Part shown: piece by piece, positions 1 to 5,680 of the stretch
Position numbering within the stretch: position 1 is the stretch's first letter
Layout of the letters: each line of letters opens with the position of its first letter
Source: Conexibacter sp.
GTDB lineage: Bacteria; Actinomycetota; Thermoleophilia; Solirubrobacterales; Solirubrobacteraceae
NCBI GenBank assembly: GCA_025964055.1
Contig: JAOPZP010000306.1
Location: 1 to 5,680 of the forward strand
Reading direction: 5' to 3'
Length of the DNA stretch: 5,680 nt
Notes under the pieces: model-generated
Told to the model about the DNA's origin: nothing
The model's database searches: none
What the model saw: the letters and a program-made list of their open reading frames with translations, nothing else
Translations under genes and position numbers: made by a program

Positions 1-1
1 G

Positions 2-514
2 GGGCAGGTCGCGCTGGTCCTCGGCGCCGGCGGCAGCGCCCGCGCGGCGGCCGACGCGCTGCGCGAGGCGGGCGCGGCCCGGGTGGCGGTGTGGAACCGG
101 ACGCCGGAGCGGGCCGAGCAGCTCGCCCGGGAGCTGGGCGTCGAGGCCGTCAGTCGACCGATCGGCGCGGATCTTTTGGTCAACTGCACGAGTGTCGGGC
201 TCAGCGACGGCGAGTTCAAGGAGCTTCCGATCGATGCCGATGCGCTTCGCACATACGCGACCGTGGCGGACCTGGTCTACCGGGCCGGCGGCACCGGGCT
301 CGTTGCGCAAGCGCGACGCCGGGGATGCACGGTGGTCGATGGCCTCGAGGTCCTCGTCCGTCAAGGCGCGTTGAGCTTCCTGGCCTGGACGGGCCGGGAG
401 GCCCCCATCGACGCGATGCGGGACAGCGCGCGTGGATCGAGCCCCGACGAACATGACCCCGGAACAAGCGACTCACCTCACGGCCGTGCCGATGCCCGGC
501 GCGCTGACCGATGA
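2..514 (+). CDS. aroE: Shikimate 5-dehydrogenase, C-terminal part (5' end outside window)
   Basis: The product would reduce 3-dehydroshikimate to shikimate with NADPH in the cytoplasmic aromatic amino acid (chorismate) pathway. Only the last 170 codons are present, and the N-terminal substrate-binding domain lies upstream of the window. Seen directly: the glycine-rich nucleotide-binding loop GAGGSARA (nt 23-46), an NRT motif after the second beta strand (nt 95-103) that in this family contacts the NADP phosphate, NCTSVGL (nt 182-202), a DLVY segment, and the family's closing DGLEVLVRQGALSF motif (nt 338-379). The usual proline after D-x-V-Y is replaced by RAGG. Recognisable homology ends near nt 430. 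The last 27 or so residues are a polar, low-complexity tail that overlaps pilB and look like read-on to the first stop. Codons between about nt 150 and 345 end in A or T more often than in the pilus genes. The gene probably shares a transcript with pilB. Confidence 0.9.
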   Translation, partial: GQVALVLGAGGSARAAADALREAGAARVAVWNRTPERAEQLARELGVEAVSRPIGADLLVNCTSVGLSDGEFKELPIDADALRTYATVADLVYRAGGTGLVAQARRRGCTVVDGLEVLVRQGALSFLAWTGREAPIDAMRDSARGSSPDEHDPGTSDSPHGRADARRADR

Positions 515-2294
515 CGCCGTCGCGGGCTCGGGAGCCGCTCCACCGACCGCGGTGGCGCCCGCGGGGTCGAACGAACGTCCGGTCGACTGGAACGGCATCA
601 CGCCGCCGCGCCGCAGCGGCGGCGGCAGCGCCCGCTTCCTGACCGACGTCATCGTCGAGCTCGGCTTCTCGGACCGCCCGCGCGTCGAGCAGGCCGTCGA
701 GGCCGCCCGCGCGACCGGCACGACGCCCGAGCAGGTGCTGCTCGACCAGGGCGCGATCAGCCTCGACAACCTCGCGCGTGCCGTCGCCGAGCGCCACGGG
801 CTCGACCACCTCGACCTCAACGTCTTCCACGTCGACATGTCGGCGGCCAACCTCATCGCGCCGGCGGCCTCCAAGCGCTACGAGGCCGTGCCCGTGGCGT
901 TCGTCGGCGAACGGGGCCTGCTGATCGCGATGGCCGACCCGGCCAACGTCCTCGCGGTCGACGACATCGCCCTGATGACGGGCTACGAGGTCCGCGTCGC
1001 GGTCGCCTCGCGCGAGGACATCGCGACGCTCATCTCGCGCCAGAGCCGCCTGGAGCACGTCGCTGCCAGCGCGGCGATCGACCTCGAGCCCGACGACGGC
1101 GTCGGCGAGATCGTCGACCTGCGCGAGTCCGCCGACGACGCGCCGGTCATCAAGCTCGTCAACCAGATCATCGCCCAGGCTGCCGAGCAGGGCTCGTCGG
1201 ACATCCACTTCGAGCCCGAGGACGGCTCGATGCGCGTGCGCTTCCGCATCGACGGCGTGCTCGTGGAGACGATGACCGTGCCGCGGCGCATGGTCAACGG
1301 CGTCGTGTCGCGCCTGAAGATCATGAGCGACCTCGACATCGCCGAGCGTCGCCTGCCGCAGGACGGCCGCGTCGGCCTCAACCTCGACGGCCGCCACATC
1401 GACCTGCGCGTCGTGACCCTGCCCTCGGTGCACGGCGAGAACATCGTCATCCGCATCCTGGACAAGTCCAACGTCGTCTTCGACTTCGAGAAGCTCGGCA
1501 TGGGCGACGAGGACGCGGCGCGCTTCACCAAGGCGTTCCACCAGGCCTACGGCGCGGTCCTCGTGACGGGCCCGACGGGCTCGGGCAAGTCGACCTCGCT
1601 CTACGCGGCCGTCGGCGAGCTGAACACGCCCGAGAAGAACATCATCACGATCGAGGACCCCGTCGAGTACCAGCTCGAGGGCGTGACGCAGGTGCAGGTC
1701 AACAAGAAGGCCGGGCTGACGTTCGCCAACGGCCTGCGCGCGATGATGCGCGCCGATCCCGACATCATCATGGTCGGCGAGATCCGCGACGCCGAGACGG
1801 CGAAGATCGCCATCGAGGCGGCGCTGACCGGCCACCTCGTGCTCTCCACGCTGCACACCAACGACGCGCCGACGTCGATCACGCGCCTGGTCGAGATGGG
1901 CATCGAGCCGTTCCTGGTGGCCTCGGCGGTCGACTGCGTCGTCGCCCAGCGCCTGTGCCGCACCTTGTGCTCGAACTGCAAGGAGCGCACGATCATCTCC
2001 GCCGACGTGCTGCGCGACCACGGCTTCCGCAGCCACATCGACGTCGAGGCCTACGACCCGAAGGGCTGCTCGCGCTGCGGGGGCTCGGGCTACAAGGGCC
2101 GGATCGGCCTCTACGAGGTCATGACGATCACCGACGAGATCCGCCGCCTGGCGATCGAGCGGGCGCCGGCCGACCGCATCGCCGAGGTCGCGATGCGCGA
2201 CGGCATGCGCCGCCTGCGCGACGACGGCCTGGAGAAGGTCAAGCAGGGCCGCACGTCGATCGCGGAGGTGGCGCGGGTGACGGGGACGGGGTAG
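432..2294 (+). CDS. pilB: Type IV pilus assembly (extension) ATPase PilB / GspE family
   Basis: This is a cytoplasmic hexameric ATPase that powers pilus polymerisation through the PilC platform. The protein has 620 residues from GTG 432. Residues 1-65 are a proline/alanine-rich unstructured leader. Residues 67-200 are a MshEN/T2SSE N-terminal domain with two degenerate repeats (about 67-91 and 98-122). The N2 domain contains SSDIHFEP (255-262) and AERRLPQDGR (304-313). The motor core has Walker A GPTGSGKST (380-388, Lys386), Asp box TIEDPVEY (406-413), Walker B with Glu450 in MVGEIRD, and His box with His468 and His475. A zinc-type tetracysteine is present as CSNC (513-516) and CSRC (546-549), typical of PilB/GspE and absent from PilT. 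The start is uncertain. GTG 432 has a partial ribosome site (GGGA at 420-423, 8-nt spacing). ATG 453 and ATG 492 are in-frame alternatives without a visible site. It overlaps aroE by 83 nt (62 from ATG 453), suggesting co-transcription. GspE of a type II system is the alternative, but adjacent pilT favours PilB. Confidence 0.95.
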   Translation: MDRAPTNMTPEQATHLTAVPMPGALTDDAVAGSGAAPPTAVAPAGSNERPVDWNGITPPRRSGGGSARFLTDVIVELGFSDRPRVEQAVEAARATGTTPEQVLLDQGAISLDNLARAVAERHGLDHLDLNVFHVDMSAANLIAPAASKRYEAVPVAFVGERGLLIAMADPANVLAVDDIALMTGYEVRVAVASREDIATLISRQSRLEHVAASAAIDLEPDDGVGEIVDLRESADDAPVIKLVNQIIAQAAEQGSSDIHFEPEDGSMRVRFRIDGVLVETMTVPRRMVNGVVSRLKIMSDLDIAERRLPQDGRVGLNLDGRHIDLRVVTLPSVHGENIVIRILDKSNVVFDFEKLGMGDEDAARFTKAFHQAYGAVLVTGPTGSGKSTSLYAAVGELNTPEKNIITIEDPVEYQLEGVTQVQVNKKAGLTFANGLRAMMRADPDIIMVGEIRDAETAKIAIEAALTGHLVLSTLHTNDAPTSITRLVEMGIEPFLVASAVDCVVAQRLCRTLCSNCKERTIISADVLRDHGFRSHIDVEAYDPKGCSRCGGSGYKGRIGLYEVMTITDEIRRLAIERAPADRIAEVAMRDGMRRLRDDGLEKVKQGRTSIAEVARVTGTG

Positions 2295-2301
2295 GGGGCA
2301 C

Positions 2302-2320
2302 GGCGCCTGAGCCGGGCGCC
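2302..2320. terminator. Possible hairpin between convergent pilB and MarR-GNAT genes
   Basis: GGCGCC occurs at 2302-2307 and again at 2315-2320, separated by 7 nt, so a 6-bp all-GC stem can form in RNA from either strand. It sits between the pilB stop (2292-2294) and the stop of the minus-strand gene (2320-2322), sharing one base with the latter. No T-run follows on either strand, so this is not a classical intrinsic terminator. In DNA this GC-rich a 6-bp self-complementary word can recur by chance. A bidirectional terminator is an inference from position. Confidence 0.3.
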
Positions 2321-3249
2321 TACAACTCCAGCGCCAGCTCCTGCCCGACCAGCTCGACGCCCCAATCGTCGTGCGGCGTCTCGGAGACCAGGACGAAGCC
2401 GCGGCGCTCGTAGAGCCGCCGCGCCTCGACCAGCGGGTGGTTGGTCCACAGCGCCAGCATGCGGTAGCCGGCGCCGCGGGCGAAGTCGGTGCAGGCGTCG
2501 ATGAGCCGGTCGCCGAGGCCGAGGCCGCGCGCCCAGGGCTCGACGAGCAGGAGGCGCAGCGCGGCGGTGTCGTCGTCGCGCCGCACGCACAGCACGCAGC
2601 CGGCCGCGCGCCCGTCGACCGCGGCGATCCACGCGCGCTCACGGTCCGGATCGCATTCGGAGGCGAACCGCGCGACCACCTGCGCGACGAGCGCCTCGAA
2701 GCCCTCGCCCCAGCCGTACTCGTCGGCGTAGAGCGTCCCGTGGCGCGCGACGATCCAGCCCAGCTCCCCGGCCAGCGGGCCGCGGAGCTCGACGCTGCAG
2801 TTGGGCTGCGGCCCGCCGAGCACCTCGCGCACGGTGGCCATCGCATCCAGCAGCCGGCGCTGGTCGCCGTCGGAGATGGGGTCGAGCAGGCCGCTCCACT
2901 GCTGGGCCGACGCCTGGTCGAGCCGCAGGCGCTCGTAGCCGCCGGTCGCGGTCAGCCGCAGCCGCTGGCGGCGCCCGTCCTGGGGGGAGCGCTCGCGCAG
3001 CACGAGCCCCTGCTCCTCCATGCGCGCCAGCAGCCTGCTGAGGTGGCCGGCGTCGAGCTCGAGGCGGTGGCGCAGCTCGGCCACTTCGGTGACCTCCTGA
3101 CGGCCGAGCTCGAACAGGACGCGCGCCTCCGGCAGCGGATGGCGCGAGCCGTGCAGCCCGCCGCGCAACACGCCGATGCGGTCGGTGTAGAAGCGGTTGA
3201 AGGCGCGGATCTCGGCGACCCGCGCATCGGTGGTGGCCCGCGACGGCAT
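2320..3249 (-). CDS. MarR-family regulator fused to GNAT N-acetyltransferase
   Basis: A 309-residue two-domain protein of the known bifunctional helix-turn-helix regulator/GNAT acetyltransferase type. Residues 10-145 form a MarR winged helix. The recognition-helix region is about 63-82, and the wing carries DGRR (91-94), matching the conserved D-x-R wing motif. Residues about 153-309 are the GNAT domain. They start with ELGWIVARHG followed by an EYGW segment, and include acetyl-CoA loop motif A ending RGLGLG (241-246). A segment LWTNHPLVEARRLYERRGF follows, and the domain closes with VELVGQELALEL. The family is thought to acetylate a small molecule or protein and to bind DNA; neither substrate nor regulon can be read here. 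ATG 3249 is chosen because GCGAGG lies 9 nt upstream and the MarR fold begins right after it. The frame stays open to 3465, but that extension crosses the intergenic region and pilT's start and has no family resemblance. The gene is convergent to pilB, divergent from pilT, and interrupts the pilus cluster. Confidence 0.92.
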   Translation of the reverse strand: MPSRATTDARVAEIRAFNRFYTDRIGVLRGGLHGSRHPLPEARVLFELGRQEVTEVAELRHRLELDAGHLSRLLARMEEQGLVLRERSPQDGRRQRLRLTATGGYERLRLDQASAQQWSGLLDPISDGDQRRLLDAMATVREVLGGPQPNCSVELRGPLAGELGWIVARHGTLYADEYGWGEGFEALVAQVVARFASECDPDRERAWIAAVDGRAAGCVLCVRRDDDTAALRLLLVEPWARGLGLGDRLIDACTDFARGAGYRMLALWTNHPLVEARRLYERRGFVLVSETPHDDWGVELVGQELALEL

Positions 3250-3256
3250 GGGTCGC

Positions 3257-3285
3257 AGCCTCGCCCAGGTCGTTGCCGCAGTCAA
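3257..3285 (-). promoter_or_regulatory. Candidate sigma-70-type promoter for the MarR-GNAT gene
   Basis: On the minus strand TTGACT (3280-3285) matches the -35 consensus at five of six positions. Exactly 17 nt downstream is GAGGCT (3257-3262), which keeps the conserved second A and final T of a -10 element. Transcription would begin about at the start codon, giving a very short or absent leader. That conflicts with GAGG serving as ribosome site, because the two overlap. Either the promoter is further upstream or the message is nearly leaderless. The -35 match is good and the -10 match is poor. Confidence 0.3.
3259..3264 (-). promoter_or_regulatory. Ribosome binding site of the MarR-GNAT gene
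   Basis: Read on the minus strand this is GCGAGG, 9 nt before ATG 3249. It is the best Shine-Dalgarno match near the 5' end of this frame. It supports ATG 3249 over upstream in-frame starts, which would run through the divergent intergenic region into pilT. Confidence 0.55.
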
Positions 3286-3300
3286 GGATCGCCCTGGCCA

Positions 3301-3324
3301 ACGGGCCGGCGGTCCGCGGCCCGT
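3301..3324. promoter_or_regulatory. GC-rich inverted repeat in divergent intergenic region; candidate operator
   Basis: ACGGGCCG (3301-3308) and CGGCCCGT (3317-3324) are perfect 8-bp reverse complements separated by 8 nt. They lie in the 124-bp region (3250-3373) between the divergent MarR-GNAT gene and pilT. MarR proteins usually bind inverted repeats of this scale near their own promoters, so an autoregulatory operator that could also affect pilT-pilC is a reasonable inference. The alternatives are an RNA hairpin or chance in GC-rich DNA. No convincing -35/-10 pair for pilT was seen on the plus strand in this region. Confidence 0.35.
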
Positions 3325-3359
3325 CCACTGGGCGCCGCGGTGCTCAAGAAACGGCGTGT

Positions 3360-3364
3360 GGGAG
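3360..3364 (+). promoter_or_regulatory. Ribosome binding site of pilT
   Basis: GGGAG ends 9 nt before GTG 3374 and 15 nt before the in-frame ATG 3380. The spacing favours GTG 3374 as pilT start. A third in-frame GTG at 3356 lies upstream of this site and is unlikely. Confidence 0.45.
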
Positions 3365-3373
3365 CCGACCATC

Positions 3374-4465
3374 GTGGCGATGCGGATCGACTTCGCCCAG
3401 CTCCTCCTCGACGTCCTCGAGCGTCGTGCCTCCGACCTGCACATCACGGCGGGATCGCAGCCCAAGATCCGCGTCCGTGGTCGCCTGACGTCGCTGGAGG
3501 ACTATCCGGTCCTCGACCCGACCGACACCCGGGAGATCGTCTACGGGATCCTCAGCAACGATCAGCGCCAGCGCCTGGAGACGGACTGGCAGATCGACTT
3601 CGCCTACGCCATCCCCGGCACGGCCCGCTTCCGCGTCAACGCCTACTTCCAGCGCTCGGCGCTCGGCGCCGCGTTCCGTCTGATCCCGTCGGTCATCACC
3701 AAGATCGACGACCTCGGCCTGCCGCCCGTCGTCCACGAGTTCTGCAAGAAGCCCCGCGGCCTGGTCCTCGTGACCGGCCCGACCGGCTCGGGCAAGTCCA
3801 CCTCACTGGCCGCGATGATCGACGAGATCAACGAGAGCCGCGAGGAGCACATCCTCACGATCGAGGACCCGATCGAGTTCCTGCACTCCCACAAGAAGTG
3901 CATGGTCAACCAGCGCGAGCTGGGCTCGGACGCCTCCGGCTTCGGCGCCGCGCTGAAGGGCGCGCTGCGCCAGGACCCCGACGTGATCCTCGTCGGGGAG
4001 ATGCGCGACCTGGAGACCATCTCGACCGCGCTGACCGCGGCCGAGACCGGCCACCTGGTCTTCGCCACGCTGCACACCCAGAGCGCACCGCAGACGATCG
4101 ACCGCATCATCGACGTGTTCCCCAGCCACCAGCAGGACCAGGTGCGCACGCAGCTGTCGGTCGCGCTGCAGGGCGTCATGACCCAGACGCTGATCCCGAG
4201 CGCCGACGGCGCCTCCCGCGTGGTGGCCTGCGAGACGCTCGTCCCGACGCCGGCGGTCCGCAACCTGATCCGCGAGGGCAAGACGCACCAGATCCTCTCG
4301 GCCATGCAGACCGGCGGCGGCGTCGGGATGCAGACGCTCGACACGGCGCTCTCCTCGCTGGTGCGCGCCGGCAAGATCACCCAGCGCCAGGCGGAGGCGC
4401 GGTCCTCGACCCCCGAGGAGCTCAAGCGCCTCTCGGGCGGCCTCGGCGGGCTGGCGGCGGCCTAG
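3374..4465 (+). CDS. pilT: Type IV pilus retraction ATPase PilT
   Basis: A cytoplasmic hexameric ATPase that drives pilus depolymerisation, the basis of twitching motility and of DNA uptake in competent species. It has 363 residues from GTG 3374 (361 from ATG 3380), close to the family's usual 340-370. The N-terminal PAS-like domain carries RRASDLHITAGS near the start. The core has Walker A GPTGSGKST (135-143, Lys141), Asp box TIEDPIEF (162-169), Walker B with Glu209 in LVGEMRD, and His box GHLVFATLHT (His227, His234). The PilT hallmark AVRNLIRE (294-301, usually AIRNLIRE) is followed by GKTHQI and a GGGVGMQTLD segment. The tetracysteine zinc motif of PilB is absent, which separates it from the extension ATPase. 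It is 3 nt upstream of pilC and surely co-transcribed with it. It is divided from pilB by the opposing MarR-GNAT gene, so its promoter should lie in 3250-3373, unless the pilB transcript reads through. The start may be either GTG 3374 or ATG 3380. Confidence 0.95.
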   Translation: MAMRIDFAQLLLDVLERRASDLHITAGSQPKIRVRGRLTSLEDYPVLDPTDTREIVYGILSNDQRQRLETDWQIDFAYAIPGTARFRVNAYFQRSALGAAFRLIPSVITKIDDLGLPPVVHEFCKKPRGLVLVTGPTGSGKSTSLAAMIDEINESREEHILTIEDPIEFLHSHKKCMVNQRELGSDASGFGAALKGALRQDPDVILVGEMRDLETISTALTAAETGHLVFATLHTQSAPQTIDRIIDVFPSHQQDQVRTQLSVALQGVMTQTLIPSADGASRVVACETLVPTPAVRNLIREGKTHQILSAMQTGGGVGMQTLDTALSSLVRAGKITQRQAEARSSTPEELKRLSGGLGGLAAA

Positions 4466-4468
4466 CCC

Positions 4469-5677
4469 ATGTCCACCTACGTCTTCAAGGCGATGGACCT
4501 GACCGGCGCCAAGGCGACGGGGGAGGTCGAGGCCGAGAGCAAGCAGATCGTCAGCGACCAGCTCAAGCAGCGCGGGCTGATCGTCCTGGAGATCGCAGAC
4601 AAGCACGCCTCCAAGGAACTCAACATCGGGTTCCTGAACCGCATCAAGCCCGCGGACCTCACGATCATGACCCGCCAGCTGGCGACGATGGTCGACTCCG
4701 GCATGACGATCCTGCGCGCGCTCTACGTGCTGGAGGCCCAGACCGAGAACGAGAAGCTCGTCGCGACGCTCACCGCCGTCCGCAAGGACGTCGAGGCCGG
4801 CCTGCCGCTGTCGGACTCCCTGGAGCGCCACCCCAAGGTCTTCAACCAGCTCTTCGTCGCGATGACCCGCGCCGGCGAGACCGGCGGCGTCCTGGACTCG
4901 GCGCTGAACCGCGTCGCCGACCAGCTGGAGTCCGCCGACTCGCTGCGCCGCCAGGTCAAGGCCGCCATGGCCTACCCGCTCGTCGTCATGGGCTTCGCGT
5001 TCAGCGTGCTGATCGCGCTCGTCGTCTTCCTCGTGCCCGTGTTCGTCGGCACGTTCAAGCAGTTCGGTGGCGACCTGCCGACCATCACGAAGTTCACCGT
5101 CGGGCTGTCGAAGGCCTGCACCGGCTACTGGTGGGCGATCATCGCCGGCGGCTTCGCGCTGTCCTGGGCGTTCAAGAAGTGGAAGGCCACGCCGGGCGGC
5201 ACGCGGCTCTGGGACACCTTCAAGCTGCGCATCCCGATGAAGATCGGCGACATCGTGCAGAAGATCGCGCTGGCGCGCTGGTCGCGGACGCTCTCGGCGC
5301 TCGTCAGCGCCGGCGTGCCGCTCATGCAGGCGCTCGAGATCACCGGCAAGACCGCGGGCAACTGGTGCATCGAGAAGGCCATGTCCGACGTCATCGACTC
5401 CGTGCGCCAGGGCGGCACGATCTCCGACCCGCTGAAGGCCGCCTCCGTCTTCCCGGGCATGGTCAGCCACATGGTCGGCGTCGGCGAGGAGACCGGTGCG
5501 CTGGACACCATGCTCAGCAAGATCGCGGACTTCTACGAGGACCAGGTCAACGCCGCCGTCAAGCAGCTGGCCTCGATCCTCGAGCCCGTCATGATCGTCC
5601 TCGTCGGCGGCATGGTCGGCTTCATCGTGATCTCCATGTACATGCCGCTGTTCAAGGTGTACGACTCGATCAAGTAG
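4469..5677 (+). CDS. pilC: Type IV pilus inner-membrane platform protein PilC / GspF family
   Basis: A polytopic cytoplasmic-membrane protein that couples the PilB and PilT motors to pilin insertion and removal. The 402 residues are full length for PilC/GspF (about 400). A short N-terminal region (1-60, beginning MSTYVFKAMD) precedes two T2SSF repeats, about 67-190 and 270-392. Each repeat carries the family's G-E-x-G motif: RAGETGGVLDSAL (134-146) and GVGEETGALDTML (337-349). Hydrophobic segments at about 169-196, 221-235 and 374-395 fit the three-helix topology. The ATG lies 3 nt after the pilT stop, and only a weak GGCGG (4456-4460) precedes it. Translation is therefore probably coupled to pilT. 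The stop codon TAG is at 5675-5677 and the window ends there, so the next gene (a pilin or prepilin peptidase would be expected) is not visible. GspF of a type II secretion system is the alternative, but direct linkage to pilT favours PilC. Confidence 0.95.
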   Translation: MSTYVFKAMDLTGAKATGEVEAESKQIVSDQLKQRGLIVLEIADKHASKELNIGFLNRIKPADLTIMTRQLATMVDSGMTILRALYVLEAQTENEKLVATLTAVRKDVEAGLPLSDSLERHPKVFNQLFVAMTRAGETGGVLDSALNRVADQLESADSLRRQVKAAMAYPLVVMGFAFSVLIALVVFLVPVFVGTFKQFGGDLPTITKFTVGLSKACTGYWWAIIAGGFALSWAFKKWKATPGGTRLWDTFKLRIPMKIGDIVQKIALARWSRTLSALVSAGVPLMQALEITGKTAGNWCIEKAMSDVIDSVRQGGTISDPLKAASVFPGMVSHMVGVGEETGALDTMLSKIADFYEDQVNAAVKQLASILEPVMIVLVGGMVGFIVISMYMPLFKVYDSIK

Positions 5678-5680
5678 GGA

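Noticed and set aside
1557..1597. Near-identical DNA around the P-loops of pilB (1557-1597) and pilT (about 3764-3804)
   Set aside because: The match is in frame over the Walker A motif and differs mainly at third positions. It reflects paralogous ATPases with the same codon preference, not a mobile or regulatory repeat.
216..2846. Very long open frame on the minus strand opposite pilB (876 codons)
   Set aside because: It mirrors pilB codons ending in G/C, which remove stops from the antisense frame. Its translation is a compositionally biased run of Arg, Asp, Ala, Val and His with no recognisable domain, and it also cuts across the real MarR-GNAT gene in another frame.
2639..3328. Second minus-strand open frame overlapping the MarR-GNAT gene
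   Set aside because: Its translation is mostly Ala, Arg, Gly and Pro without motifs, in a different frame from the clearly homologous MarR-GNAT protein.
3197..3373. N-terminal extension of pilT to ATG 3197
   Set aside because: It would overlap the MarR-GNAT coding start and add 59 residues absent from the family. PilT homology begins at MRIDFAQLLLDVL, encoded from 3380.
3250..3465. N-terminal extension of the MarR-GNAT frame by 72 codons
   Set aside because: The extension runs through the divergent intergenic region and the pilT start, has no MarR-like content, and ATG 3249 has a ribosome site and the expected domain start.
3803..5470. Long open frame on the minus strand opposite pilT and pilC (555 codons)
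   Set aside because: Same codon-bias shadow: biased Arg/Asp/Leu/Gly/His composition, no family resemblance, and fully covered by two certain genes on the other strand.

Overview
This is a GC-rich window (roughly 70% G+C by eye, with most codons in the main genes ending in G or C). It looks like chromosomal DNA of a high-GC Gram-positive bacterium. The style of the type IV pilus proteins and the order aroE-pilB-...-pilT-pilC suggest an actinobacterium of the Thermoleophilia/Solirubrobacterales kind. That placement rests on recalled family resemblance, not a database search. No RNA gene, CRISPR array, insertion sequence or attachment site was seen.

Layout. Positions 2-514 (+) hold the C-terminal part of a shikimate 5-dehydrogenase (aroE), cut by the window edge. 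Its end overlaps the start of pilB (432-2294, +), the GspE/PilB-type assembly ATPase. After a 25-bp gap comes a convergent minus-strand gene (2320-3249, -) for a MarR-type regulator fused to a GNAT acetyltransferase. A 124-bp divergent intergenic region (3250-3373) follows, with a GC-rich 8-bp inverted repeat and a plausible promoter for the regulator. Then come pilT (3374-4465, +), the retraction ATPase, and, 3 bases after its stop codon, pilC (4469-5677, +), the inner-membrane platform protein. The window ends 3 bases past the pilC stop.

How the genes work together. PilB and PilT are opposing hexameric motor ATPases that extend and retract a type IV pilus by acting on the membrane platform PilC. 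Having all three points to a dynamic pilus rather than a simple type II secretion line. The pilin, prepilin peptidase and PilM/N/O genes are not visible and would be expected further downstream. The MarR-GNAT gene is in opposite orientation and splits an otherwise collinear pilus cluster, so pilT-pilC probably needs its own promoter. That promoter would lie in the region where the regulator could bind. This interruption is the most noteworthy feature; nothing else here is clearly a new system.
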